A stretch of DNA of 64,000 nucleotides from Axinella damicornis. Lineage: Eukaryota; Porifera; Demospongiae; Axinellida; Axinellidae. Position numbers and translations under genes: made by a program. The DNA lies in the NCBI GenBank assembly GCA_963931865.1, contig OZ007514.1, positions 11,953,478-12,017,477 of the forward strand. Reading direction: 5' to 3'. The notes below the pieces were generated by a model. That model saw only the letters and a program-made list of their open reading frames with translations. It made no database searches and was not told where the DNA came from. Below are positions 47,829-61,398 of this stretch, piece by piece. Position 1 is the first letter of the stretch. Every line of letters begins with the position of its first letter.

Positions 47829-48920
47829 GATATATATCCCACTTGTATCTAAAATCTCATGGAAGCAGAGGGTGGTTATGAGCCATAATCATATAGTGAT
47901 AACAAGTTTCTGTATAAAACGCCTATACCGCGAGAGTGCAATTATTTCTGTAATCTGCACTGCTTTCAGCCAATCAGCTGCTGATTACACTTTTTTGCAC
48001 TGGTACGAGTGCAAAAATTGGCGCACATGGTTTCTAGGTTCGAACAGAAAAGTAAACAAACGATTATCGAGTGCATAAAGGTAGCTAAGCGTCATGGCAG
48101 AGGGTAGCTACTTGTCAAATGAATTTTCCTGTCCCACTATTGCTGCGTTTCTTCATGAGAGCGTGTGCGAAAATACCGAAGATGTCGCTGGGGCGGGAGA
48201 ACTCGTACTCGACGCGACTGACACCGAAACTCGTACTCGACGGTCGCCGAACCATGGAAAATAAACAGCAAGGCGATGCTGCCACACCCACTGCTCCGCC
48301 TACGAGCAATGCTTACCAGGTCCCAGCAGCGCCCAAGAGTTGCCACGTGGCCTGAAGGATACCGACAACCAACAACTGGGCCCGTACGGCGGTTTGAGAC
48401 GGTGGCAAAAACAGTGTGGCATCACAGTAGCTACCACTGTGTGAGGCTAGTGCTGGTGACAATCAATTCAAGCATGCAGTACGCTAGCTACTACACAGCA
48501 TCAAGGACCTCCTGCCTACATAATAGGGACTGATACCGGACTGATAGCTGCATCCGTGTCGTTGCATATACTTCTGTGTACTGTATCAAAGATTATTTTG
48601 CTGTGCAACTGATTGATAACTCAGTTTCTATATGATTAATATGTGATAGCATGATTTGGAGTGCAATTTTGGGAATTAATTGCACTCGTAAGGTCAGTAA
48701 TTTCACTTGGCTTCGCCTCGTGAAATTACAAACCTTACTCGTGCAATTAATTCCCAAATTGCACTCCAAATCATGCTATTACATATACTAATTCCCTCCC
48801 TGGGGTGATAGATGATACCCACCAATGAGTTCACAAGAAAACAGTGCATGCGTAGGATAGTGCTGTTGTATTTGTATAGCTACACGTAACAGGCGCTAGG
48901 CTCCTCCAGTTCAACGATGA
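47829..48920. mobile_element. About 1.1-kb insertion with internal palindrome
   Basis: It interrupts the spacer between GTGATTGTGCTGTAACG and TCATATCAAAG, contiguous (apart from small differences) in copy C at 19280. It contains a 136-bp palindrome (48646-48781: TAGCATGATTTGGAGTGCAA...TTGCACTCCAAATCATGCTA). Two overlapping short frames near 48115-48350 show no recognisable domain. Confidence 0.5.
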
Positions 48921-49107
48921 GCTTGTCAGTGTCATATCAAAGTGACTGTGAAGTGCTGGTGCTTCTGTCATAAGTGAAGTCTAATCCTCTCCCCAAGCTC
49001 TTGTCAGCACACGTAGGGTATATGTAAATTGTGGTAGTGTGCAACTTGTTTTGTCAGGCCTTTCTGGTTTAACTCCTTACTGACCATACAAAGCTGCTTA
49101 ACTCTTT

Positions 49108-49605
49108 AGGGGCCAAATTCTTTCTCTAGGTCATTTTCAGTCTATAGAACACTTAAACATACCCTAATTTCTGTTCCCTGGCATTGCTGGGCTCGAAACT
49201 GCTCACACAGGTAATTTCAGCTATACTGAGCATATACGTGACTTAACCACACCCACCAATTAACGAGCTTGCAATCAAGCCTCCCGAGAAATGCCAACCT
49301 GCCGTAGCTGAAAAACGGGCGATGTATGCTGGAAATGGAGGCCCTACAAGGCAAGACAGCTACTTTCTAAGTCCATTTATGCCAAAAACGGCGGAAATGG
49401 CCCTCCCAGTGCCGACCAAGACCTTTCTATCGCGGAGCCCAGACACGGCCATGCTGTTTGCACCCTTCGGGTGCACCCACCCACCTCCCCCTGCCCCGCC
49501 CTCTCTGCTGGCGCAGAGCCTATCTCTCAAGGACATTGCCGGATGTGACATCATGAAGCTGAAAGTCTCATGACACCTTAAGGCGTCATTAGCTGGTAAA
49601 CGGTT
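49108..49605. mobile_element. Insertion of about 500 bp, unknown family
   Basis: It splits the AACTCTTTA...CTGACCGTACGAAACTACTT spacer seen at 19450. The interior is GC-richer than its surroundings, with an ACCCTTCGGGTGCACCCACC stretch. A short plus-strand frame (49322-49573) is not conserved elsewhere in the window. Confidence 0.4.
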
Positions 49606-50285
49606 AACTACTGACTGACAGTACGAAACTACTTAACTCTTTACTGACCATTAAGATAAAAATATATTGCTAGAACTGCACAGTGTAATTTTCAGACAGG
49701 AAGTGACAGCGCACTGAAATTAATTTTCCGGAAGTTTGCACGTTGGCAATTGGATTGTCTGTCTGTCCAGTGAAAGTCAAGTGCTATTATTATTGGCTTC
49801 ACGTCTTCATGACCTAGCTTGGATACGGGCATACACAACCAGATGATTGATCAAATGAGCCTTGCCAAATTCTCCAAATTCCCGTCAAAATATCATAGAC
49901 TGCATGCTAGATGTATAACCTGCCTACTATATAACTATACCAGTAATGAAAACTATATATTATATATATATGGATAATAATTGTGTTGTGTCGGTTAGGA
50001 GATGAGTACTGCAATAATTATTAACTTCAGCACTAGACAACCGGATGGTTATTCCGATTGGGCACGAGACTACAACCATGTGGAATCTGGCATGCACAAG
50101 TTGCAGTTCACCAGTATTACCATGTAGCTAGCACTATGGGTAAATTACACTGAAGAAAAACTCAAACAAATAAACTGCACATGCCACTCACAACCGGTCA
50201 CTATTATAATGCAGAAGAATAATTCTGCATTTCACATGTCTATACAAAAGATGTAATTAGGGCAATTATTCTTTGATGTTCAATG
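49606..50285. other. Spacer before E6, no gene seen
   Basis: Matches 21800-22417, the sequence 3' of E3. It includes a TATATATATATA patch (49960). Confidence 0.5.
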
Positions 50286-50545
50286 TCACAAGCTATACTG
50301 CTGCTCTGGACTCTGACCTTGCATACCAACCTGATATGCAACGTTTGTTTCAGTAGCTATTGGTTGCATCACAGTCTCATACGCAACGTTCTGCTTCGTG
50401 TCTATGGTTTTCCTCCCGGCAAGGTTTGGCTCCACAACTGCATACTCTGGATAATCTCTGGCTGCTACACTGTTCTGTTTCTTGTGTAGTTGCACTCTTA
50501 ATCGGATGTGACAGCACAGCACTGCTCCAAACAGTGCAATAGCAA
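50286..50545 (-). pseudogene. E6: orphan piece of an Eph-family tail exon
   Basis: The frame encodes the inner end of the membrane helix and the whole tail (DYPEYAVVE, NVAYE, NVAYQ, stop) but breaks off in the TM region at AATAGCAA. From 50546 the sequence is instead related to 27925 onward, the spacer upstream of E3. No exons precede it, so it is a truncated relic at a recombination joint. Confidence 0.85.
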
Positions 50546-51602
50546 TAGGATTGGAGTTTAATTCTAGTAGCTACTTTCTTGTGATGAAGCAAGTAACCTG
50601 TGATGTTTGTAACTAACCTGCAACTATAATATAAATCCTGATGGGTGCATGCAAAGCATGCAGCAACATTTTTTGGCCTATTTTTCAGCAGTCAGGAAAA
50701 TTAAAGCACCCTATGATGTCACGAATTGTAAGCTATGGGACAGCAGCGGCAGTAGAGCAACTCCAAAGGTACTCTCGTTACTTGATGTAGAGTACGTCGA
50801 ATACTGAATGAAGTTAGCAACTAACCTAACAGCATTAGGAACTAACCTTTCTTTGTTGTTGTTGTTGTTGTTTTGTTTTCATTTGGTGGTTTTTTTTTTT
50901 CTTGTGTGATTGTTGCTTGGTTGTATGCATACAGGACCCCCAGGTAGTCCGGCATATGCTGATGGGGCACTTCCTGTTCAAATTAAATCTATCTAACCCA
51001 CCGGACGCTGTTAACCCATAACTTTAGGCCGTGAAGTTCTGCCAGTCAATTGTGATGCGCTAAAACACAACAGTTACAATTGTATAGATGTTACGTTTTC
51101 ATTTTCACTTTATCAACTAATTTTATGTACAAGGAATTAACTGGTCTTGCAAGGATGTTTTAAAAACTGGCCCCAATTGCTGTAAGACAAAGTCAAAATG
51201 AAAAGTGTGCACATATAGATACTTTACGTAAGCTTTCTTTGTCTATCCATTGTTGACAATCTTACGTTTTCTTCTTTACTTCATCAACTAATTTGTAAAC
51301 GTTTATGCAAATTTTCAAGGATGTTATTAAACTGGGTCTGTCCCAATTGCTGTAAATAGACAAAAGAAAGTATACACATTGATACTTGCCATACACTTTC
51401 TTTGTCTATCCATTGTCTGCAATCAAAAACTCTTGCCAGTGTTTACTTCTGCGTTCAGTATTGAAGATTGGTCTTTCTTCCCACTTACAACAACTACTCA
51501 ATCAATATAAAACACCCCAGTGCACACCACACTTGAGAAATCTCCTGCAAAAACCTGTATTGGTACCGTGTAAAAGTACGAATGTCGCGTACATCACTAG
51601 TT

Positions 51603-51638
<36 letters not shown>

Positions 51639-51832
51639 ACCTTCCGTTAGTCACACAGTACACATGTAGACACACACACACTTATAATCTTAATGTATTG
51701 ATGCACTAGTTACAAACACAAAAGAAACTGCAGGAAATATACAGCATGTGGCACTCACAACTACATACCATTATACTGCGCACAAGAATTTGGAAGTCTA
51801 TACAAGGAGCAATCGTTCCTTGATGTTCAATG
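50546..51832. other. Spacer between E6 and E7, no gene seen
   Basis: Diverged copy of 27925-29680 without the 39-bp minisatellite expansion and without the 28708 insertion. It has a T-rich/GTT patch (50849-50900) and a poly-C run of about 33 (51606-51638). Confidence 0.55.
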
Positions 51833-54800
51833 TCACAAGCTATTCTGCTGCTCTGGACTCTGACCTTGCGTACCAACCTGATATGCAACGTTTGTTTCAG
51901 TAGCTACGGCTTGCATCGCAGTCTCATACGCAACATTCTGCTTGGTGTCTTTGGTTTGCCTCCCAGCAAGGTTTGGCTCCACAACAGCATTCTGTTTCTT
52001 GTGTAGTTGCACTCTTAATCGGATGTAAAAGCACAGCACTGCTCCAAACAGTGCAATAGCAACGACTGCTACAACGGAAGGAATTACTGCTGCAACAATC
52101 AACGTTAGAGATTCAGAACCTGTGAATGAAAGATGCATAAAGAAAGCAAACACTCAAAAGAAAATGAATGATGGCCAGTCATACTCCGCCTCTCGAAGAA
52201 AAGCCAAGTCCGGCCCAGTCCCATTTGGAAAATAGGGATGGGATTGGACGTAGGATGGATAACGGCATTTCCCATTGCTATAGCCATGCATGCAAGACTT
52301 GGTTGTGACTTTAAAACAATTCTTGTTTGTATGTAGTTGTACTGGCCAACTGAGAGGTACTACCTTGAATGGTGAGTGTGACTGGGTTGGAAAACTCGCC
52401 AACACCAACACTTGAAGCGGCCTGGATCTGGAAGATAATGGAGGAGTGTGGTGTGTGTGCATGTGTGTGTGTGTGTGGTGCATGCATGCATGCATACATG
52501 TGCATAGTTCCTATAATGTTGCCTCCTTGAGAAATTCTCATGTACACTATAAGCTAGCTTATGCTCACATGTGAAAATTCAGCACAATTCAGAAGGTGGT
52601 ATGGATAGGCTTGTATCCACTACCAACAACCTTCTCACCACAGCGTTAGAATACTGCAAGCAACAAACACTGAGGTGAGATGGGTATGATGCTAGGTGGT
52701 AGAGACATTGGCTGATAGCAAACATCTCAGCACGGTACAGGGTGCAGGGTGCAGGGTGCAGACTGCATCCTCTCTCAGGTCCGTCTCACAATCCCTCAGA
52801 TGACTAACCTGAATGTTGTAAGTTCCACCACTTAGCCCTCGTGCTGAAAAGTCATATGTCGTTCCCTGCACCTCTCTCACCGTGTCCACCAGCTCCTCGT
52901 TACCATTCGCTTCCACACGATATATACGGATGTTGTAGTGTAAGATCCGTCCATTTGGCTCAGCTGGAGGTTGCCAGGTGATGATGTCACTAGCCTCATC
53001 GACTTGGACGGTTTCAGGAGTTATGGTAGGGGGCACTGGGAGGAGAGGAGGAGGAGAAGGAGGAGGGGAGGAGGAGAAGGAGGAGGGGAGGAGGGGGAGG
53101 GGGAGGGGGAGGGGAGGAGGAGGGGGAGGGGGGAAGGGGAGGAGGAGGAGGAGGAGGAGGAGGAGGAGGAAGAGTTAGTAATAAAAATCAACATTAGAAT
53201 GTCTATACATCAGACCTTGCAATTCACAGAGCAGAAAAATTAATGAGAACTCACCTCCCTCCTCAGTCATGATGGTTGCACTGACAGTCCTCCCACTGGT
53301 GTCAGTGGCCTGGGCTGACACTCCATTCTCACCACTCACCATCACCACATACTGTGTGAATGGCCTGAGGCCTGTGATCTGACCCAAAGTGAAATTGACT
53401 CGACCGTACACTGTCACAATGTCTGGGATACCTGTCCTCTGATAAGAGAGTTGGTACTCCAGGTCATCTCTCCCTCCATTGCTCACTGGAGGGTCCCAAC
53501 TGAGCTGGACTGTGGTGTTGGTCACTTGGAGCACTTGCAAGTTGAGAGGAGCAGAGGGGGGCTCTGTGTGTGTGTGGTGTGTGTGTGTGTGTGCATGTAT
53601 ATGCATGAGTATATTGTGGGTGTTTAGCGTGAGTGCATAACAATTGTACGTATAATTCAGAGCAACCAAACAGGGTTTGATGGTGAGGCGAACAAGACTT
53701 CACTATACAACATGCATTTTAATGCACACTCAGAATGCAATAATGTCATGATGTTATGGAAAGACCTATGGGGCTATAATGGCTCAACCATCACACACAT
53801 GCATACCATAGTAAGAAAAATTTGAAAAATGGTCCGCATAATGTCACAATGTAATCAAACTTCACAGCATGCAGCTCAGGAATGGCCTACGAAGATTCTC
53901 ACTACACTGTCATGATTGCTGCCATATGCAGTAATACTGGTAGTGCTGAAACTCACCATGGAGGTAAGAGTTATGAGCACTTTGGTTTTTCTATTGGTCA
54001 CCATTATATCCTGAAGCTGTCGCGACTCATCTTGGTAGTCAAGTTGTAAGCTCTTTTACCTTCCCTTTTCAATTTAAGGGGTGTCACTCTTTACAGACAC
54101 CGGTCTAGGCCTTGGCGGATTTTGTTTGAACTTTTACCGATTTTTCTTTTCTTTTTTCTTCTGTTATTATCCTATTTTTCTTTTTTATTCACCTATTTTT
54201 CTCAATTATGCTGGCATTGATTCTGAAAATTCACATCAATACACATTTGTAAACACTTGAAAACTGACTAGTTTTGGGAGACAATGTCACTGCACAGTGC
54301 ATCAATAACAATAAACTATCAGGCTACGTGTTATACTAGTCAGTATACTTCTGAGTAGTTCTATGTAATATGTAGCTATAGCCTATGCATGTAGCTAACT
54401 AATACGTAGCCAGCCTATAGTAGTCTACATCTAAACCCGTACCTGATGTTGATTACAAATTACAAACCCATTATTTTGTACCTATTTTTCTCATCATAGT
54501 CAGAAAGTGTACCTATTTTTCCCAGCATAATTCACTATGCTCAGAGGCACCTATTTTTCCCAAAATTATGCTAGCAAAATCCGCCAAGGCCTACACCGGT
54601 CACAGCTAAGACACCAGTCATGGATCACAGCTAAGACCCAGATCAAGAAATTTTGACCGTTATTTTTGTGGCTGAACCGCGTGACCACATTGCAAACAAC
54701 ATGGAAAATCATTTGAGTTGCACCTTAACTGCATCACCCAATTTTGTTCTTGATTATGACCAACAATGAAATTAGAAACCTTTCTTTTAGTGGTAGTCAC

Positions 54801-57093
54801 GACTAAGATCAAGGTCACAAGGGGTAAAGAAGTATTTTAATAGGTGCACCAGACTTGGAATGGGTGATGGTTTATGGGGATGGCTGGTGCTATAGTCGAT
54901 GGAACATGTATCATGCATGATGGCCAGTTATGGGCAACATGGCAAAAATTGAATTTGCTACAAGGATGGGGAGTTTATTTAGACAACAGGTAAGAGCACC
55001 AGAAAAGGAGAAGTTGATATTTGGTGAACCTCATGCTAATTCTATGGATGCAGTGCTGGAAAAGAATTCAGTGGGAGGGAGTCGATACTTGGGTAAGCTT
55101 GCAAATTGGCAATGTATGGGTTTCTGCGATTGCGTGACTATCCTTCTCAACGTAATTTTAAAAATGCAGGGCTTGTGGTGAGCACAAGCCCTGCATTTTT
55201 GAAATTACGTTGAGAGGATAGTCACGCAATCGCAAAAACCCAATACATTGCCAAACCAACAATTTGTTTTTTGCCATGCATGTATGGTATCTATATGTGG
55301 GAGTGGCACCCCTTTGCATTGGTCGCCATTACATTGCTCGCGATGACAGCATGGACACCACATCATGTCTGTGATGAGCTGTACCTAGTCGCCTAGCTAT
55401 GGGCAGACTTGGAATGAGACTATAATTATACATGTAAGTACGAGCTGGTGGATGCAATCAGAGTCTGCTAAGGTATCCACAAGGTGAGAGTAAGACCTGA
55501 GACATGATTTCTGAACGGTGAGTCTGCCCTACCAGTGAGTTGCACTGGCTACCAGGTGCAGGTGAATATGCAGCTAGCACATAATAAACTCCCAAAAGCT
55601 GGTAGCAATTTACTGAGGCCTTAATTCGTACTTGTAGGCCATGAACTGAGGAGGCCTGACTAAGAAATGAGGAGACCTTGTTTGCTCTATTGTAAAACAC
55701 AGGTGGCTACTCACATCACTGCCAGGAGAAGGCGTTTGGAGCCCAAAACAACTGGACAGCCACAAGGCTTGCAGTAATTATACCTATAGAGGAAATTCTG
55801 TCCCTGGAGTGCACCTGCAAGGGGCTTGCACCAGCATCACACTTACGAGTACACTCTCTTTCTGGAGGTTCTCCAACAGCTCTGAAGTATCCCTCAAAGC
55901 AGGGGCACTCGGACAGCCCTCGTTGTGTGCTGTTGCTGTTAGCAGGACAGGGGAGACAGGTGAAGTTGACAGACAGGTACATCCCAGCATCACAACCTTT
56001 GATGGGGAGGGGGGGGGGGGGGGGGGGGGGGGGGTCAAATAATGGACAGACGGATAAACTAATAGACACAAACGTACCCACGCATGAGCGACCATCCAAG
56101 GATCGCTGAAATCCTGTGTCACAGACGCACCCAGCACCATCAAGCCCTCCCCAGACACCGTTCTGTGAGCATGTAAGTCTTGCCCCAATTCCATTTTCTG
56201 GACTTGAATTATTAACACACTGTCCATTAACCACAATTGGTGCACTGTTACCAATGCGAGGAGCTATCACCTCAGGGCGAGTAACCAGATCTGATGTCTC
56301 TGCAGGACAAACATAGTAAAATACTAGCACACGATGAACAAGTATGCATGAAGTCTCGTCTCGGATCCCCAGGTAGAATCCAGTTGCTGCTGTGGAAAAG
56401 TCTATTTGTACTGAGGAGTTCTCTCTTACATCACCACTGCCATCGGTGAAGGTTATCCGAGGAGGGACAAACTCGTAGTTATCAAGGTTTCTTGCTGCTG
56501 TTGCATTGATGGTTGACGTCTCATACTTGTGGATGGCGAACGTCCGACCACAGTTGTTCATTTGACTGCAAGTGTTTAGTTGAAAGTCTACCTGCACAGT
56601 AACTTGTGGCAGTGCAGTACCGCCTACCACCCTACTGATGTGCTGAGTGATCATCCAGTTGTCTTGGTTGCCAGCCGTATATCCACATACTAAAGCAACC
56701 TGTCTGCAAGCAACATTAGTATTCTGAGTCCACTGGAAAGGGTGAAATTATTGCATGGTACAATGTAGAGCTCAGATACACAAGTCCCATTATGTGTTTA
56801 ATCTCTACCCGACTTACATCAGTTGAGGTACCAACAGGATTATTGTTATCGTTGTCCACGTCTTGCCAGACTGCATTCGCATGCGGAGGTAGCAAGTTCT
56901 GGTAGTGGCGTGAGTCCATCAGAGGCTTGACCTCGGGAGCGTAGTCTAGGATGTTAATTCCGATACCAGGCAGGGTTACTGTGCAGAAAGGATCAGCATC
57001 GTCGGGAGCTTGGGCAAAAGTCTCTCTCAACAAAGTCAATTGCAACAAGATCACTACAGCAACCAACAGCCACAACATTCTGGCCGTACCCAT
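51833..57093 (-). CDS. E7: kinase-less Eph-like receptor, twin of E4
   Basis: Exons: 56818-57093, 56078-56732, 55847-55996, 53255-53563, 52809-53035, 52364-52427 and 51833-52119. The joined frame is 1968 nt (655 aa) from MGTARML; an inner Met is at 57078. Same domain order as E4. The ligand-binding exon differs from E4 by only a few residues (for example NTCSQ for NSCIQ). The tail lacks DYPEYA. Intron 2 is 81 bp and open in frame because its poly-G tract is longer than in E4. Intron 3 holds the MITE 54106-54593 but not the 3.56-kb element of E4. Both paralogs look functional. Confidence 0.8.
54106..54593. mobile_element. 488-bp MITE with 8-bp target duplication
   Basis: Ends TAGGCCTTGGCGGATTTTG and CAAAATCCGCCAAGGCCTA are perfect inverted repeats, flanked on both sides by CACCGGTC (54098-54105 and 54594-54601). 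E4 has a single CACCGGTC at the same place (near 35538). The 8-bp duplication is typical of hAT-type elements. The interior has several CCTATTTTTC repeats and no ORF. Confidence 0.9.
55117..55243. repeat. Palindrome in E7 intron 3
   Basis: Same inverted repeat as 36061-36187, with both arms intact. Confidence 0.9.
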
Positions 57094-57120
57094 ATGCAGC
57101 TATAACATGCCGTAGCTAAC

Positions 57121-57230
57121 CCTGCACTTGTACTTTCGGGTGGGCCGGCCGGGCCGCGGGCGGGTCTATATAGCTAGGTCAGGGGTCAAGTATACGGTCA
57201 AAAAAGCGGAGCAGGAGACGAAGCTACAAT
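57121..57230 (-). promoter_or_regulatory. Family promoter block upstream of E7
   Basis: Same variant as upstream of E4, with the GGCCGGCCGGGCCGCGGGC stretch and a few extra TA dinucleotides. Confidence 0.45.
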
Positions 57231-58925
57231 ACTAGTACAAGCAAGGTGGGGACTGAGTGCAGATGATTTGAGCCTTGCCAACTTACCTGCAACTTCCCCT
57301 GTGAAGACTGCACGTTAGAAGTATAACCAGACCTGCCTACTAACTATAGCTATGAGTAATGAAAACAAAAGTATTATGTCTTCTGGTTTTGATGAAGGAG
57401 AATGCTCCTGGATGTCCTTATTATAGCTACGGTGATGTAACCTCCAGCATAAATAGGCATGAATGCTGATTGTAGAATATTATGCATGCAGATCTCATTT
57501 GTTGTACTCATGTGGAATTTATGGACATGTTATAGCCTCATTTCCAGGCCCCGCCCACTTACTGCAAGCGCAAAGCGCCGATAAGCTGGGCGGAGCCTGG
57601 GAACGAGGCTAGACATGTTATCATGCCTTGGTAACACCCCTATCAACATTGCTCATTGCTCATTGCTCTAATTGTAAGTGCCATGAGGTATGTACATGTA
57701 GCTAAACAGGAGCTCATAACGAGAAGGAGCGTCCAACTTACTGCAGCATTTTAGCAACAGAACATGTTCATCAAACAGCAGCAACCTAACCATGCCCTTA
57801 TTTGGAACCTCTACGTAACAAGATCCAGCCTTCCCGTAGTCTAAGCCCACCTGCTGGTTCGTGAATACAATTATACACTTCAGTGTGACCACAGTACAGA
57901 TTCCTACTTCCCGTATATGGTCAACAACTAGCGCTGTTACTTAACAGACTTGTGCTCGTAGTTGGACGCTCCTTCTCGTTATGGGCTCCTGAGCTAAACT
58001 GTATAACTGTTTGGGGTTTGTGAATGTGCAGTGTGTGTGAATGGTGTGCATGGCCTTGGTTTGCATGTGTAGTGTATGGTTCCTGTGTGTGTGTGAATGT
58101 GTATGGAAGGGGCAAATCTAACCATCCCATATAGTCAAATCTGCTCCAAGAAGAACCATGACATGACTATAGTATGGCTACATGCCAGATCAAGACACTC
58201 ACTGCACAGTCAGCCTCAAGAGCACACAATGATTTGCTTACAGGTAAATAACCTTTGTTCACCTAACTTGAGTTTCCACAATCACATGCTTTTAAGAGCA
58301 CATCAGTTGAGCAGTATATGCCGATCATTTCTAGTAAGCAGATTAACTCAACTAGAACAAGACTTGACGCAAAATAACCTTTATTCCACATTATAGGCAT
58401 ACACTGCTCGACAAGATTGTGATTGTGGAAACTCAGGTAAGCAGATTCGTTCATGCTAGTCTAGTCTCGTGCCCAGGCCCCACTCTTACGACAAGAGTGT
58501 CTGGGGACTTTCGGTGGAAAGCTTGGTCTTCATTAAGAACCTTCTTGTGTGGATCGTCAAGTATTTCATGCAGGCTGCCAATGAGAAAACAAATTTCTCT
58601 TGCAATTATGTATGTATTCCATGAGTAGGACTTCCAGTTCTGTCCGGTTTTTCCGGCAGTTTGCTAAACTAAATGAAGACCGAGAATGTTGCTGAAAGTC
58701 ACCGGATGTTTATTCCGATTGGGCACAAGACTACAATCATGTGGAATCTGGTACAAGTTGCAGTTCACCAGTATTATTATGGCTACACTGAAGAAAAACA
58801 GAAACTGAAACAAATAAACTGCACATGCCACTCACAACCAGTCACTATTATAATGCAGAAGAATAATTCTGCATTTCACATGGAAGTCTATGTAATTATG
58901 GGCAATCGTTCCTTGATGTTCAATG
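57231..58925. other. Type-II spacer between E7 and E8, no gene seen
   Basis: Near-identical partner of 38153-39886, including the stem-loop at 57537-57614. Marks the right part of the segmental duplication that includes E4/E7. Confidence 0.55.
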
Positions 58926-61266
58926 TCACAAGCTATTCTGCTGCTCTGGACTCTGACCTTGCATACCAACCTGATATGCAGCATTTGCTTCAGTAGCTAT
59001 GACTTGCATCGCAGTCTCGTACGCAATGTTCTGCTTCGTGTCTATGGTTTGCCTCCCGGCAAGGTTTGGCTCCACAACAGCATACTCTGGATAATCTCTG
59101 GCTGCCACACTGTTCTGTTTCTTGTGTAGTTGCACTCTTAATCGGATGTGACAGCACAGCACTGCTCCAAACAGTGCAATAGCAACGACTGCTACAATGG
59201 AAGGAATCACTGCTGCAGCAATCACAGCTCCAGGAGATTCAGAATCTGAAGGAATTACAAATGTCATGATATGCAGTGTTAAGCTGCTGTGAATTCTGGG
59301 ACTCGGTTTCAAGAGGAGTGAGATTACTTAAGGAGGTTCCAAAGTAAAGATCATTGTAAAGGTATAATATATTATACGTGCTCAGTTCATTTGGGAGTTT
59401 ATAGCACACTGAGTTCTTGGGAGAAAGGCAACCCTTGTGATAACTTATGGTTCTGGAGCTCGAGCTCACTGTAAGAAAAAGTGTCCACCTCATTTCCCAT
59501 TCCTTCAAAGAAACAAGTCTCAATGTCTAGGCCAGGTATAACTGCTGCCCTTGATTGAACAGTCAAATCACAAGAAATAGAAAATAGGGCACAGCAAAAC
59601 ACGAATTGTTGTTGTGGCTGAAGCTGTGTTATCCCAGACGTATAGTGCGTGGGTTGACTATAAGATGCTACTACAGCTAGCTGGGAGTTGCCGGTTAGGA
59701 ATGATGTTTACCAAGCTCACAGCACACAGGGTACTTTGTATTACCAAACTGCTTCAAGCTCACAGCACACAGGGTACTTTGTCTACGTAGATATGCCAGG
59801 AGGTACACTTTGCACTTGCAACTCATAATCATGTGCTGGGAGTTACTAAATTGTAAACAGCACGCAACCTGATGTTTATACAAATACTTTCAATTTCAAC
59901 CCCCCAGAAAACTGTTGTTTTGCAATGTTATCCCCAGAGGTACTCAACTGGTAACGATCATACTTTGTTCAACACTGAGAATGAGAGGACTTGAGAACTG
60001 CCCATTTCCAATTCCTGTGACTGCTTGGATCTGAATGCAGAGCGAATTAACAACAAATCAACCTTTATTTGCTGTATTTGCCATGACACAACATCATGTG
60101 TACAGTGCATGCGTACAAAACGCTAGAAAAACTCGAAACTGAACAGAAAGTGGGATAACGCACCTGAACACGGTAAGTCCCGCTTCTTAGCCCCAACATT
60201 GTAAAATTGAAAGTCATTCCAGTCACTTCTCTCACTACAATCACAAACTCTTCATTTCCCTCCGCATCCACACGTGATATGCGGATATCATAATGTAGGA
60301 TCACCCCATTTGGCTCAGCTGGAGGTAGCCATGTGATGATGGTACTGCCCTTACTGATGTTAAAAGCAGGAGCTGGTGATATGGTGAAGGGCACTGAGGG
60401 AAGAGGACGGAGAAATGGTGTAGGAGGAAGAGGAAATGGGGAATAATGGTAGAAGTAAGAGGAGGGTGAGGAGGATGGAGATAGGAGGAAGAGGAAATGG
60501 GGGAATAATGGTAGAAGTAAAAGGAGGGTGAGGAGGATGAAGTGTTGTTGTTATCTAAAACTGAAATAGTTTAGTTTTTAGTTATAATTAGGTAGAAGTC
60601 GCATTGTTTAGTTTTTTAATTACTAAATCTCAAAAGGGTTAGTAATAGCTCTTTTAGTTTTAGTAACCACCTTTTTGGGGTGATTTAAATATTAGTTTAG
60701 TTGTAGTTTTAATTAATGCGCTGAATTTTAGTTTTAGTTTTAATTACTATAGTGAATTATGCCTTACTAAAATGCATTATAGTTTTTGTTTTAGTTAACT
60801 AAAACAACATTGGGATGAGGAGGATAGAGATAGGAGCAAGCAAAAGCTGAAACTGGCTGTTTAAACAAAGATAAAATTAATCTCTACTCTAGGTCACAAT
60901 TATACATCCAGCCAGCCCATACCTCCTTCCCCAGTGGTGATGGTTGCACTGACAGTCCTCCCACTGGTGTCAGTGGCCTGGGCTGACACTCCATTCTCAC
61001 CACTCACCATCACCACATACTGTGTGAATGGCCTGAGGCCTGTGATCTGACCGACAGTGACATTGACTCGACTGTACACTCTCCCATTGTCTGGGACACC
61101 TGCCCTCTGATAGGAGACTTGGTACTCCAGGTCATCTCTCCCTCCATTACTCACTGGAGGGTCCCAACTGAGCTGGACTGTGGTGTTGGTCACTTGGAGC
61201 ACTTGCAAGTTGAGCGGGGCAGAGGGGGGCTCTGTACGTGTGTGGGTGACAAGGGGAGAGCAGATG

Positions 61267-61331
<65 letters not shown>

Positions 61332-61344
61332 GTGTGTGTGTGTG

Positions 61345-61398
<54 letters not shown>

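Noticed and set aside
48115..48355. Overlapping short frames near 48.2 kb as a small gene
   Set aside because: Three frames are open at once over a GC-richer patch of an insertion; no splice context or repeated counterpart.
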